A stretch of 64,000 nt of DNA, from positions 34,720,001 through 34,784,000 of the forward strand of contig JBANAY010000003.1 of assembly GCA_037952775.1 (NCBI GenBank), in the 5' to 3' direction. Within the stretch, counting starts at the first letter, position 1. Each line of letters starts with the position of its first letter. Source of the DNA: Clonostachys chloroleuca (taxonomy: Eukaryota > Ascomycota > Sordariomycetes > Hypocreales > Bionectriaceae). A program made the translations under genes and the position numbers. This document shows positions 45,634 to 57,954 of this stretch, one piece after another. The notes beneath the pieces were generated by a model. It searched no databases and was not told where the DNA came from. It worked only from the letters and a program-made list of their open reading frames with translations.

Positions 45634-46895
45634 TCAAGCCTCTGTAGTTCGCATGCCGTTAGAGCCTGCCGACTGTTCGTGTGTATTAGAACGTCTGAAG
45701 CTTGCTTTGACCCGAACTAATTGCGGCGAGGTCCTTAAGATGCTTATTTGAGACGTCCTGAGGGACACGCTAGGACGGGTCGAAGACCCAGATGGGATCT
45801 CCACGCTATGACCGGCCATCCTCCGTAACACTGGTCGAAGTTTGGGGAGACAGCCTGGCGAACTTGTTACCAATACATCCCTCAAAGCTGATAGTATTGT
45901 AGTTTTGTAGAACATCTTACTTGAGAAGATGGCCATATTCACCTCCACAGCAGCCCACAACATGTTTGGGGCGACATGATAAGTTATCTCAGTTTCATGA
46001 GGATCATATTTGATCGACTCGATGAGTACAAACACTGAGGCAATCACGACGCTAGAAAATGTTAGATATCTGTAAGGGGAATGTGCTTGTTGAAGGAGAG
46101 AGGAATGTTCGCGAAATCTTACATGGCCCCAGATGCGAACAAAGCAAGAATGGCAGCCTTACGCTTCATACTGAGCTGCATTTTCAGGACCGGGAAGATA
46201 GGTAGCATAACGATGACCGTATCCATGATACAGTGAAGCAGCACAGTGCCAAAGAAAAATTTGCTCATATCTATCGGGCACCACCCTCCTTGGATGGATT
46301 TATCCCAGATGTACGGCACAGGGGTGCATTGAAATATGACGATGAAGGTGCGCACAATCACCCAGAGGGATGAGGCCAAGAAGAGAATGATGATTGGCCA
46401 GCGGATGGAACTACGGTTGAATATGTTCCAGAAGAAGCAGAGGACAGAAAACTTGGAAGAGGCGATGGATGCTGCGTAGGTCAGCTCGATGATCCAGAGT
46501 AGTTGGCGGGACTTTTCCAGAATAAAGTCTAGTTTGTCTTGGTCGACATTAGGAAGAAATTGCCCTAGATAGTACTGAAATGTCCCTGGGTCTCAATGTC
46601 AGCCAAAAGCTGTTGATTACCCACGGATCATAGCTGAAGTAAAGAGGAAGCGGTGACAGTACATATCAATATTGTCGTGCAATAGCCAGATGCAAAAACC
46701 TTTGGGAGACGTGAGTTACTATCTCGTTCTCAAGGTAGAGAAATCACTAACAAATGCAAAGATGCAGAGATAGTCATCATAAAATGGGGGTCGCCTGGTC
46801 AGATACAGGGCAACCATTCGAAGAATCAGTGCCAGAAGGGCGACGGCAAAGGTGGTGATCGTAGCACCCAGAATGTTAGGCATAAACCCAGCCAT
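45634..46895 (-). CDS. SAT4-type (fungal rhodopsin-like, seven-helix) membrane protein
   Basis: Exons 46752-46895, 46663-46699, 46123-46585, 45921-46051 and 45634-45854 join in frame to 331 residues. It starts MAGFMPNILGATITTFAVAL and has the family blocks PFYDDYLCIFAF, KFSVLCFFWNIF, FQCTPVPYIWD, GGWCPID, a helix with MDTVIVMLPIFPVLKMQL, and AAVEVNMAIFSSCLPKLRP across the last intron. Proteins of this family are seven-helix plasma or internal membrane proteins. Some carry a CFEM domain and act as receptor-like proteins, but most are uncharacterised. Introns 52-77 nt. The last intron is 66 nt, a multiple of three without stops, so read-through would add 22 residues. Confidence 0.82.
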
Positions 46896-47836
46896 GACTG
46901 AGACCTTGAGAAACAATTAATATGCGGACCGTGAACTAAAGTAACTTCATTATTTGCCGAGAACCGATTGCATAGCCTACTTAGGTGCTGTCGCCGTGTC
47001 GTGGGTTTACTCAGAGCCAAGCAGTCGTGGCCCAGCAGGAGAAGACAGCAAAAAGCATGTGTAGATCTGCCGATCATGGGCCGCTATTAATCTGTAACAG
47101 AGTTCTCTAGAAACCTAGGTCCACGAAGACGGAGAGTGTGAATAGCCTGAGATCACGTTGGCCCCCGAGAGGACTTTACGAGGCGGTTGGGTGCCCAACG
47201 TAGCCGAGGGATAGAAACGTAAGAAGCAAGAGGGGCATCGGTGTAGAAAATAGTTTGTTGGCTATGAGACTATTGATTTATGACTGAGACCTGCGGAACT
47301 TCTAGACAAGATGATTGATGCGTGCGAATGACTTGGCGGAGACTGTCTCAGCCACCACCGATTCCTGTGGTCTGACTGGCTTGATTGAGGCTGACCATCC
47401 ACATTGCTAGTAAGAGATAATGCTTGATTAGCTCCCTGCTGACATCTGGCTTGCATCCGAGCGCCCAGATTTGGTGGCTTGGGTGGCCTCCTGTGTCACC
47501 GGCCCTCACCGCTACAGTATTGACCAATTCTTGTGCGGGTGAAATAGGAAGTCTTTACTTATCTGTCATATCCACACCAGCCGTTGAAGTACCTGAATCA
47601 GAGACATAGTTCATAATTTGATTTCGATTGAAAACAGGGGGCGAGTATCTGTTCTAGAAAGATGACTGGGTCAAATCTATGCCCAACATCTGGTTTTGAA
47701 GCGTGCATAATCACAAGCATCTACCTCTATACTGACGTTTTGATCCACAATTGAATACGAAAAGCCATTTTATCAACACGGCACTTACGAATGACTTAGA
47801 TAATTGCTCTTTTCATATGCTTACAAACGTGCTACT
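46896..47836. other. Intergenic, nothing seen
   Basis: Spacer between the SAT4-type gene and the methyltransferase; no motif recognised. Confidence 0.45.
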
Positions 47837-48745
47837 CTAAGCCTTGACCGCAACCATAAACAATCGAGGGTATGGCAGCAGAACCTTTCCATCTTCTTGC
47901 GATTGATACAACTTCCTTAATCGCAAAAGATAATCCTCTAGAAAGCCAGCTTTTTGTGCCGGTGATAACGGGTCCACGTAGGGCCGCAGACCGGTTCCCT
48001 TGACCCATTCCACAATAGCCTCATGATTCTCCAAAGTATGATAGTATGTGGTTCTCCAAATCTGAATTTCCGATGCCAAAGGTTGCAGGGCATTATAAAG
48101 CTCGACAGGAGTAGGGAAGTCATCCCTCCCAGGGGCCGCGCGTGTCAGAGTCTCTTCCCAGGAAGTCCCGGGGGCAAACGCCGCCTCCCTCATGGCAGTA
48201 TGAGATGGTTCCGTTAGGTTATCGGGCACCTGGAACGCGAATACACCTCCAGAGGGCAGCTTACTAAGGAGACTCTGAAAGAGTGGGATGCGTTTGGGGC
48301 CAGGGATCCATTGGAAAACGGCATTTGAGTAGAACAAGTCCACTTGCCCATGAGGCTGGTACGTCTCCAGGTCGGCCACTTCGAAGAGAACAGAAGGGAG
48401 AATTTCCTTTGCCTTCTTGATCATGTCTGGGGACGAGTCCATGCCTGATACGGATGCATCTGGAAATTTGTCCACGAGAAGGGCCGTCGAGTTTGCTGGG
48501 CCGCAACCAAGATCAATAACCCGCTTTGGCGAGCTCAATGGAACCCGCGAGAGCAAGTCACGGGCAGGTTGCGTTCTCTCAGCCTCGAATTTGAGATACT
48601 GGGCCGCGGACCAGTCTTTGGCCATTCTTGTGGTGTTGGTAATGTGTGCCGTCTGGTTGGAGAGAGCCCAGTATGTGGGCTTGTGGAGAGATTGTGCAAA
48701 GCGTCGCGCAGGGAGATGATAGCTCAGAGATCTCAGAGCGGACAT
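47837..48745 (-). CDS. Trans-aconitate 2-methyltransferase-like SAM-dependent methyltransferase
   Basis: A single exon encodes 302 residues from the ATG at 48745. The catalytic part starts MAKDWSAAQYLKFEAERTQP, exactly the opening of bacterial Tam enzymes. It continues with the SAM motif VIDLGCGPANST, GMDSSPDMI, the acidic-loop block SNAVFQWIP and the Tam-typical ending KVLLPYPRLFMVAVKA. Tam methylates trans-aconitate, a spontaneous TCA-cycle side product that inhibits aconitase. About 40 extra residues precede the bacterial start; they are Arg/Ser-rich and nearly acid-free (MSALRSLSYHLPARRFAQSL), consistent with mitochondrial import. An upstream in-frame ATG at 48841 would add 32 residues and spoil that presequence. 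The lack of introns in an intron-rich region fits bacterial ancestry but does not prove it. Confidence 0.88.
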   Translation of the reverse strand: MSALRSLSYHLPARRFAQSLHKPTYWALSNQTAHITNTTRMAKDWSAAQYLKFEAERTQPARDLLSRVPLSSPKRVIDLGCGPANSTALLVDKFPDASVSGMDSSPDMIKKAKEILPSVLFEVADLETYQPHGQVDLFYSNAVFQWIPGPKRIPLFQSLLSKLPSGGVFAFQVPDNLTEPSHTAMREAAFAPGTSWEETLTRAAPGRDDFPTPVELYNALQPLASEIQIWRTTYYHTLENHEAIVEWVKGTGLRPYVDPLSPAQKAGFLEDYLLRLRKLYQSQEDGKVLLPYPRLFMVAVKA

Positions 48746-50785
48746 GATTATATGCCCAAAAATGAGGTACTCTTTTAATATAAGGAAGGGATTGGTTAGG
48801 TTAGACGAGCGATGAACGAATCGATCCCGTAGATATATCATCCAAAGTCGCCGTCCTTATTCATCATTGATCGTCATCTCATCGCGAGAGTTCTGCTTAC
48901 ATAACTCGGAGCTCGGATTTTATCCTGTCGGAGACTCGGAGGTGACGGATTTTCATCGCAAATACGGAGCACTGTCAATTGACTCGCGAATAGTTGAAAA
49001 TCCTCGGTCGCTTCATCGTATTTCCTCTCGCGGAAGCCGAGGGCAATAAGCGCGTCGGTAAAATAGCCGACTTCCATCTATGGACGTCATGCAACGATGA
49101 CTGATCTGTGGAGGAGGATAAACAAGCGCGACGAGCTCGAGGTGAGACAGAAAGACCTTCCGTGGGAGCGGCCTTATGCAAACCCAACTGAGATGTTGCT
49201 TTGGAAGCGAAGACGATAAGCGACCAAGGCTGCATTCATGGCAGGGATACACGCATCACTCACTGGATCCCAATCCAACCAGAGCAATCCCTCGCACTCT
49301 GATGACTGTGACTCGCCTCATGGTGGTCTCTATTCGGTAACTTCTCCCTCGTAGCTGAACCAATCACTCCATTCCCATGTCGGGATGACCGTGATATCAC
49401 CTCACCCACCATCCTATGAGAGAAGGTAGCTTCGTTCATTGCCCACAAGCAACTCCCAAGCACGTGCTCACCGATTTCGCCTCCTAGTCTCATTACCACG
49501 ATACTGTAGCCACGATTGCCTCTTCGGGGGTGGCCAGGATTGAGACATTGTCCTGTCGTGCGCCGGGCCTAGGCCTTCGCTTGTCATTACCAGGATCGTG
49601 GGCCAGCATTTGCCAGATGTAGATATTCATGGCAAGAAACGCAAATCAGAGACTTTTTCAACAGTCTGATTCGGACAATAAACAGCGGCAAACATACGCG
49701 GCGCAAGGCATCAACCACAACCCGGAGCATGTCCCTCCGGTCATCCTCATTTGCCCAAAGGGGGAGGAAGCTGGCAAGGCCGGCACTCCATGTTGGCAGG
49801 GGGCCTTGACGGATGGTGCCACCTCGTCGGAAATGTGACAGGCAGAGTGACGGAATGATGGCAATCAGCGTATGATATCCATGTCTAGGCGTGAATTTGA
49901 GTCTTCTTGAAGGGCGAAGATTGCAACAGCACGGGAACGCCGTTCACAAAATTGTTCTCCCTTTCGAAGTCTAAGGGCCTCCTATCACAAAGTGTTGGTC
50001 AAGACGTTCACTGTATCTTGTGACCTTGTCTCCAATCAAGGCCTGTGTGGTTCTCTGTAGCGGCGGCTAATTCTGTGATTTATGTCACGTTGTACGCCAA
50101 TGGCATCTAGCATATGCTAGACAGCAACATCAGCGCTTGCGACCCCTGACGGCTGGATTAGCCTCAAACAAACAAGGGTACGCCAACGGTGAGACCCCAC
50201 CTGTTCCTTGTCCCCGGTGTCAAAGGATTGACACTTCTCACAGCTTGCGATGTTACCAAGCTGCCAAACTACTCCGTATCTAGTCTTGAGTTCGTCGTTA
50301 ACCTGGCGGTGACCGAGGTGACGCCGCTAAATAGACAGACTTGATGGATAGCAGGAGACATATAGCGTGGGGGTGGTGTGATGGGAAGAGCAGAACGAGC
50401 TCTCGACATCTTACATTCAGAATCTACAGCACTAGATGAAGCAGTAACTGATAGTAAATGAAGAGAATGTCGTAGTAATAATCTCTGTAATCACTAAGTC
50501 TAATCAGCAATATGCAAATCACATTGTTAGCCGTCTTCTCTCTTCTCTGTGGGTCGTCCTTGAATTCTCAAACGAAGTCAGCGCGAGAATATGACGACGA
50601 CCCTAGTCACTCCTCCAGGGGTCCATAGTTCTGGGCATTCAGTAGATAGCCAATCCCACCATTTGATTTCTACTAGCATCATGATGCTCGCGCCCTGCCA
50701 GTTTCTTTCCATCTTTCCTGGCGGTATATGTTCTTAACATGCAGCCAACTCCATCCCACCGAGCACATCGGCGGCACCCATTACG
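48746..50785. other. Intergenic, no supported gene
   Basis: About 2 kb with short overlapping frames on both strands and no recognisable motif or repeat. Confidence 0.5.
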
Positions 50786-52247
50786 ATGGAGGCCTTCATT
50801 GCTCTGGGAAACGATGCATATTTCGACAGTACGGTGTTCATTGCGACATGCTCGGCATTGTCCGCCGTTGGGGGAGTGTTGATCGCTGTGCGGTGCGTGG
50901 CGAGCGTGAAGCAGATTGGGAGGTTGTACCTTGATGACTGTGCGGCAAGCCTTTGACATCCGGATCATTCGACAGCGACGGCAAAGCTAACGGAGACGAA
51001 TGGGTAGATGCGATGATTGTGGGTTTGGCGTTCTTGATTGCCACGTTTGTGATGACACACTTACTGGAGAGGTGTAAGTATCCAGTTGATTGATCCCAGG
51101 GATGCCAAGAACTAAGACTTCCACAGCGTATGATGAGATGTACAAGAAAGTCATGTCACTCTTAGGTTTGGAGTCTAAGCGCGCCCTGCCTCCATCTGTT
51201 CCAGACTATCTCTTCGACCCAATCCTCGAAATGGATAGAGTACGCCGAAATTCCACACCAACATATATCGTAATACTCATTGCTTTGAATAGATATGGGT
51301 CGCAACGATTACGGTCGCGAATCTTTCCACGTGGACGACAAAACTCCCCCTTATGCTCATGCTGGCTCGATTATTCAGCGTCAAACCCTGGGTACCATGG
51401 ATCTCATACGGCATGCTAGTTGCGTCCCTTCTCGTAACTATTGCGATCACGGCATGGAGCGGAGCCGCATGTGACATGAGAGGGCAGTGGGATACGAATA
51501 TCGCCGAAATATGCTCTCCACGGAGTGCTCGCGGTCATCTGGCATCAGGGATCGTGGGGCTAATCGTTGACATCGTCCTCTTTATTCTCCCGCTTCCGAT
51601 CATCATAAGATTGAATGTGCCTTTCAAACGGAAAATTGGATACGCCATTGTCTTTACTACGGGGATTCTGTAAGTCTTAGCTCTTCTGGCATGAGCAAGA
51701 GGCTGAAGATCTAACAGCCTAAAAACAGAGGCATTGTTGTTAGCATCGTTGGGTGTTACTGGAGAAAACAGGCACTGAGTGGAAAGGCTAGTGACCGCAA
51801 AGTTTCCATCCTCTGCGTGTGAGTTGTTTTGGCGCCCTAAATCCCGGAGTGTCGACTAATTACATGTCAAGGGTTTTGGAAGGTATCATTGCCATTCTCC
51901 TGGGATGTGTCCCCGCGTACTACTACATATATCGAAACATTATAATCAAGGCCAACAAGTTTTCGAATGCCGCGTCGGGCATCACAGCTACAAAATCAAC
52001 TCGAAAGCCTACGAGCACGGCTAGGCAGTCTCATATGTCAAGACGATATACGACCACGGCTGATGAAACCATCAACTCGACCCAGGGGGATTGGATCAAG
52101 ATGGACACACCGCCAGTATCTAGAGACCGATCAAGAACGAGGGAACCCGAACCATCAATGTCCATTGACACGGCACGTTCCTCCACAGACAGGGACCATA
52201 TAATCCACATTGGATATGACGGGAGATCTAATAGAGCACAGACATGA
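50786..52247 (+). CDS. SAT4-type (fungal rhodopsin-like) membrane protein
   Basis: Six exons (50786-50925, 50976-51073, 51127-51239, 51293-51669, 51729-51818, 51872-52247) join in frame to 397 residues. Family blocks are DEWVDAMIVGLAFLIATF, WVATITVANLSTWTTKLPLM, ARLFSVKPWVPWISYGM, the extracytosolic Cys pair around GAACDMRGQWD, and DIVLFILPLPIIIRLNVPFK. The C-terminal tail is Ser/Thr/Arg-rich and cytosolic. Introns are 50-59 nt with GTACCT, GTAAGT or GTGAGT donors. It is the second member of this family in 6 kb but only distantly similar to the one at 45634, so a recent tandem duplication is not supported. Confidence 0.78.
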
Positions 52248-53023
52248 GTTGAATGGAACGGAAAGGATAATACGAGATACCCAGGGCCAGTATCAATTGA
52301 TACCATAGAGTCGGATGCGTCAGCAAACAATACGATACCTTTAATATATCGAAATCATCCCCAAGATCGGTTTCTTGGTCACCGTACTGTCTAGTGCATG
52401 TGGTATGAGATAATTCCAGTCTGCTTGACACGACTGACGTTACTTGTGTGTATTGGAAAAGAGTGCTTACCCTAACCCCTCTATATTCACAACGTGTCGA
52501 GCTTGATGCTTCGCCTTCCCCTCCATCAATCCAGCAAATTGACCCACCATTGCTCAATGGATCATCTTACCGGGTGATTGGTCGACTAACATGGATGGAG
52601 CTTTGACTTGACTCACTAGACTTTAGGGCTTAGGAGCAACAAAGAATATCTTGCGGCGGGTGCCTTTCATGGAGCACATTTAAGACACAATACTGCGAAG
52701 TATACTTTCCTTTGCTTAGTCTGTTCTGTCTGGAGACAGAAACAGGGAATAACACCATTAGCACTTCCTAGAAGTATCGAGCCATCTAGTTATCTGCGGA
52801 AACATCTGGCACCAGCCTACGTCACAATATGTATCTACATTGGCTCCAAAAGAATTAAACTTCGTGCCTGGGAAATTGAACGACCACAGCAGAGTTTTGC
52901 CAAATGAAAACCTTGAATTTGTTTAGTTCAAAGACTGCTTCTGAATAGAAATGACATATCTCTGGCGCCCTAAGCCCAGATTCATCCTTCGTAGCAGCTC
53001 ATACTCTTTTCCATTTCCTGGAG
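52248..53023. other. Intergenic, nothing seen
   Basis: Spacer containing the 3' ends of two convergent genes. Confidence 0.4.
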
Positions 53024-53449
53024 TTAGATGGACGCGCAAGAAGCACTCTTCCACAGCCACCCATCCTTACTCCTTGAACCGAAGCAAGTACCAGAACCCG
53101 GGACGTAGTTTGACGTAACAGAGTTCCCCTTGCAGTTATAGTCGTCAAACAGGTAGCAGTTGCCCCTGGTTTGCCCCCCAGCCTTGGACCAGATGTTTGC
53201 GGTGTTGATCGACAGAGAGTTTCCGGGCATGTTCAGTTGGAAGCACTCGGCCTCCTGGCCGCCGTTGACCATCCGACCGATGAGCGGGGACTTGCTCCAC
53301 CAACAGGCCGCCTCGCCAGTGTACTTGGTGCAGCTCTTGTCGGTGTAGAAGTTGATTTGTGCTCCCTTGTCTGCTTGGTAGGTGGCAATGGCGGGTTGTG
53401 TCAGGCCGGCGACTGCGGCCACGACTGCAATGATGCTGGAGCTGCGCAT
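53024..53449 (-). CDS. Small secreted cysteine-containing protein (141 aa)
   Basis: A single exon. The signal peptide MRSSSIIAVVAAVAGLTQPA precedes a mature domain of about 120 residues with seven Cys. It has strand-rich text (INFYTDKSCTKYTGEAACWW; GNCYLFDDYNCKGNSV; SGTCFGSRSKDGWLW) of the kind seen in small fungal secreted proteins with a crystallin-like or effector-like fold. A TATATAA element lies upstream (53580-53586 on the minus strand). Secretion is well supported; function is unknown. Confidence 0.8.
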   Translation of the reverse strand: MRSSSIIAVVAAVAGLTQPAIATYQADKGAQINFYTDKSCTKYTGEAACWWSKSPLIGRMVNGGQEAECFQLNMPGNSLSINTANIWSKAGGQTRGNCYLFDDYNCKGNSVTSNYVPGSGTCFGSRSKDGWLWKSASCASI

Positions 53450-54476
53450 TTTGGTGTATGCTTGTGGATGAACGAATTAGACTAGGTGGGTTGAATATCG
53501 TTGAAGAATGGGTAGAAGATGGGAACGAGAGTGCGATGGTATGTTCACATTTCTGGTTGAGAGGGAACAATCGACTTTCTTATATAGCCTAGAAGCATAG
53601 CAAATATCACCATTTCGCCTCGTGCGTTATGTTTTACGAGCTGCCCAGAGGAAAGACTGCAAAAAGTGAAACGAGCCGTTGACTTCGTATAACTGACAAG
53701 AGAAGTGCTTGGTTCCCACTCCCGATACTCGACCCGGCGCTTTCTGGAAATCTACCCACATGGCGCATGAAACGAAAATTCCCTTGCAGCCAATGGGGCA
53801 TTGCAGGAGCTCTCTCTCTCTTTGCTAGCGGGGTAGGGCTGAGCTCGGAAGAGGACTTGGTCTGACATAAGATGGGGCTGGTTATCCGACTTGTCTCCCC
53901 GGGAAATGCGAATAACCAATCTAGGTGCTGCTTCAATCTATTTACGAGATTGTAATAAATTCGTAAGCTGGCTGATTTGAATAGTGGATTTCACGACTCG
54001 CAGGAGTTGTCGTCAGTTCTTGGCCACCGCCACATCAGTTAGATTGATCCTGGAGACAACCATCCAGTAAAGTCCTAGCGGCGTGATCTTAAAGAAATTT
54101 GACTCTGGTGGTCTACTTGCACTAGTATTTGTAATGTATATACTATCATCACAAGAACAAACAATGGGCAAGCTCAATACAATTTTCGGGTACATTACTA
54201 TCCTGCCTTCCACGTGAAGTAGATTCAAATCATATTGACTAATAACGGGGTCCTAATATAGCTGGCAATGCTAGCTGGGTTATGCGAATAGGTTCTACCA
54301 TATCCTGAATACACATCGAATAGATGATAAGAAAATATCTACTATGTAAAGAGTGTAGTAGTCTATACTGACTGACGAAAAGAGAACGATTGTAAGTCTA
54401 TGAATATCTATTGATAAAGAGTCGCTATTTCTATTCACATGCTAATATCGCTCTATACATTCTCACATGCCCTTTA
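53450..54476. other. Intergenic, nothing seen
   Basis: Includes the promoter of the small secreted protein; the 54230-54470 part is AT-rich. No gene or RNA recognised. Confidence 0.45.
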
Positions 54477-56288
54477 TTAAAGGTTATCGGGGCATTTCGC
54501 GCGGATCCTAGATCCGAAGATTTGGAAGATGATAGGAACCGGCACTAAAACCAACGAAAGGAAGGCCAAGATGCTGTTACCCCAACCCAGCCCAAGGTCA
54601 TCATACATAGACAAGCCAGCAAGGGGTAGCATAGCACCAGCCAGAGATCGAAGAACTGTGACAGCTGCAACGACAGAGGCTGCGTATGAAATGTAGGCGT
54701 CAATAAGGTATGTTTGAAGACACATCTGCGTCTTGTTAGTGGATATTATCTCGTGCATTTTCAGATCAAACTTACCATGATACCCATGAGACCAAAGCAG
54801 AACACCGCAACACCAATCATTGGTACAATCCAATGGGCGTTCCTTTCAGCTGACCATCCGTACCAGAAAAGAGATACCACAATCAGCAAACCACATGGGG
54901 CAGTGAGCCATATTGGCATACGGTCCTCAGGCACAGCCTGTCCATTTTGAGCAATCTTTTTCTTGATGATAATATCTGTGATGATACCAAAAGTGATGGT
55001 GCCGAGAAGCATGCCGACGCCGGTTGGGATGTATGCAAGACCGATGGTGCCTGTGCCGAAACCATACTGCTGGGCAAAGACGAACGTGAATGTGCTGAAC
55101 ATGAGATATAGGACTCCGTAAACTACGGCGACGTAGAGAGATAGAGTGAAGACGGGTAGTTGAGTGAACAGCATCTTCATTGGACGGACGATGGCGTGCT
55201 CGAGTCGTTTCTGCTTTGTAAGACCGTCTTGGTCTAGTACGGAATAGAGGCTATCATTTCCAGTCTCCTTCTTGAGATTCTTGACTCTGTTTCGAAGTAA
55301 AGTCGGGTGGTAAGTCTCGGGAGCGGCGAAGTAGCAAAGAATTGAGATGGCTCCAGCCTATTATTGAGTTAGAAAGTGTAAGAGTCAGCCACAAGCTTGG
55401 CCAAGTTATTTATACCAGGGGGACAAGCTTACGAATATCGCAATGACCCAAAAGACCCATCGCCACCCCAGAGCCTCGATCATGTAACCTCCTGCTAGCG
55501 GCCCAATGCAAGGCCCCAGCAACGGACCCATAGCCCATACAGCCATGGCTTTGCCACGCTCCTCGACGGGAAACATGTCGGATATCGTCCCGCTTCCGTT
55601 GGTGACAGGTGTAGATCCTGTGAATCCCATCATGAATCGGAATACGATCAGCATCGGCATGTTCGTACTAAGTGCAGTTGCTACTGTCATAATGATGAAG
55701 AGAACATTGGCGATGTTGAAAACAATGGCTCGGCCGTAGATTTCGCTAAGAGGGGCTGCGAGGAGGGGACCAAAGGCGAATCCCAGAACATATACCGATA
55801 CAACAAATGTTGCGATGCTCGAATTGAATTCTTTAAATTCTTGCATGATATCGGGCACACCGGGTGCAAACATTGAAGAGCCCTGTGAAGTGGTTAGCGA
55901 TAATAGCAGAACGATGGCTACACGTAGTACGCACAAGAGGCCTAAGTGAATGTTAGCGTAATGACTGTATGTAACGGATCAGGTGAACCTACGTTAATAG
56001 CGTCATGACGGACAAAGCACCGATGCAGATCCATTTCTTTCGAGGGGCCCAGTTCAAGGGGTTCTCTGGGTCGTCAGGGCCGTTCCAGTTGATAGCATTC
56101 GGATCATCTGCCGTAACGTTGGAAGCCTCGCCTTCATTGTCGTTGTCGGTCGTGCTGACTGCAGCTTCTTCGTCCGCAGTCTTCATACCTGCTTCGCTAG
56201 GTTTGTACGAAGGGGTAAGTGTTCTTTGACTCTCGGGCCTGTCAATATCATCAAGCTTGATGGGCTTCGGGGATTTTTCCGTAGCCAT
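54477..56288 (-). CDS. MFS drug:proton antiporter (DHA1 type) with a 7-nt exon
   Basis: Exons 55993-56288, 55935-55941, 55433-55882, 54776-55357 and 54477-54725 join to 527 residues. The N-terminal hydrophilic tail ends in PDDPENPLNWAPRKKW, a signature of fungal DHA1 transporters. Then come SSMFAPGVPDIM, ALSEIYGRA-type motif A (PLSEIYGRAIV), GSGTISDMFPVEERGKAMA and GPCIGPLAGGYM (motif C). About twelve hydrophobic segments are present. These proteins export drugs, fungal metabolites or polyamines. Joining exon 1 directly to the large exon is out of frame; a 7-nt exon (GCCTCTT) flanked by introns of 51 and 52 nt, each with a GCTAAC branch site, restores the frame and the expected TLLTPLGSSMFAP. 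Confidence 0.85.
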
Positions 56289-57836
56289 GGTGTTTAGTCG
56301 GTTCAGTACTACCTCAAGCCGCCACAGGGTTTAACACTTCCGAAGACAGAGCCTCGAGGAGAACAGGAAAAGAAAAAGCTAGGGACGTCCATTTATTAAA
56401 AACAATGTAACGTGCAGTGAGAGGTGAGTCCTTCTGTGCCGCCCCACCCACTATTTTCCCACGTTACGGAACCGAGACCGAAAACGAGCCAACCACACTT
56501 GGTCGCCCCCCAATAGCTATTCTTTGCGTGCACTAATGTGAGATTTGTGTGCCGCTAACAGCACATTATTCGTTGAATCGGCTCATCGGGCCCGTCCAGC
56601 TGCCCGAAAACCGTTGCTTGCCGCAGTCGGTCTCTGGAGCTGTTCATAAAGGGGGCCCCGGCATGGTTGGTTATGCAACGCCCTTCGGCAGCATCAGCTT
56701 CCGGGCCAAGAATTATGCAGATCCCCCGACCAAAATGTGGTTTCATGAGCAATGGGCCCACTCCTTCCATCCTTTTTCTATTACCAAAGCTGCTCGGGAG
56801 GAAATAGTACGGGCTGTTGTCTCAGCAATTCACGAGATCTGTTAGTCGTTTCTCGGAGGAAGCCGAGATGGAAGCTGAGATGAGACCAGCATAAAATTTC
56901 TCCTGTATTCACATTCGCATTTTGGCCAACTGATCAGTCGTTGATAGATGGCGGGCATGAAAAGATGACCCAACACTCTTCAAAATGGCCAGATAACGCG
57001 CACGCTCAAGGCGCATAAGCCTCTACATTGAAGGAATATGTGGGCGAAACATGAATCAAAATAAACAAAAACACCATCAAGATAAGTCGGATATTTCGAC
57101 GCGGCTACTGTGCATGACTTAATCTCGTGTTTCCTCCGCGTGACTTCGATGTTCCGCGATTCTAGGCCCACCATTGCATTTGGGCCGCCGGAAGCCAGAC
57201 CCTCCGAAGAAGGTTATGCCAGAACATAACTTTCTTCCGTGATCCCCACAGTTCAGCTTCGCCTTAAATGAAGCATAACTGCTGTCGGTCCCGGTCTAAG
57301 GTCTCTTTGCCTACCCTAGAGGAGCATCACCCGGTGCCCCACGTTCTTTTACGAAGCCGCGGGTGCTGTCCAGAAGCTGCCCCAAATTCTGTACTCCTCA
57401 ATAAAGTCGACTCAATATCCTATATTTAGCCTGGCTTCTAGTGATAGGGCAATCAGCATGAGCATGCTTCCACTTGTATTAGCAAAGTCATCATATCTAT
57501 ACTGTCTGGACTGGCTACATGCAGTTAGCCACATGACGGTCGATGGATTTGAAATTTCCCAGTCAAGAGTGGTGAGACTTTGCTCGTTACGAAAAAACTT
57601 GTATCCGGGGTGAGACCCGCATGACTCATGCCAGGGTGAGCAAAGTCAAAGACTCAAGTTTTTGGCGAGGGCAAGTCGGAGCCTGAACAGATTTCTAAAC
57701 ACAAATTGAAAGGCGGCCGAGAGTGACCGGGAATAATTGATGATTATATCTCTTTATGTTGAAAGAATCAAATGGTCTTTGCGGACACCGTATGTTCTCC
57801 TCATTATCGAGACTCAATCCATTGTATCATAGAATA
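56289..57836. other. Intergenic, no supported gene
   Basis: About 1.5 kb up to the transposon. Open frames around 56550-56850 on both strands lack motifs. Confidence 0.45.
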
Positions 57837-57883
57837 AGTCGCGACCCTAGTCAACCGCCCACCCCCCTCAACCGCCCACCTTT
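57837..57883 (+). repeat. Left terminal inverted repeat of the Fot1-like element
   Basis: Begins AGTCGCGACCCTAGTC. It contains an internal direct repeat TCAACCGCCCACC at 57851-57863 and 57868-57880, a likely transposase-binding pair. Confidence 0.9.
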
Positions 57884-57954
57884 TTCTGTCCCAACCTCCC
57901 TCTTTTCCTTACGCGTTACTCCGCGATTGCTCGTGTAATTTTCGTTCCTTTTAA

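Noticed and set aside
57837..57883. CRISPR-like direct repeats at the transposon end
   Set aside because: There are only two copies per end, mirrored at the other end, flanked by TA, and the genome is eukaryotic. They are TIR boxes.
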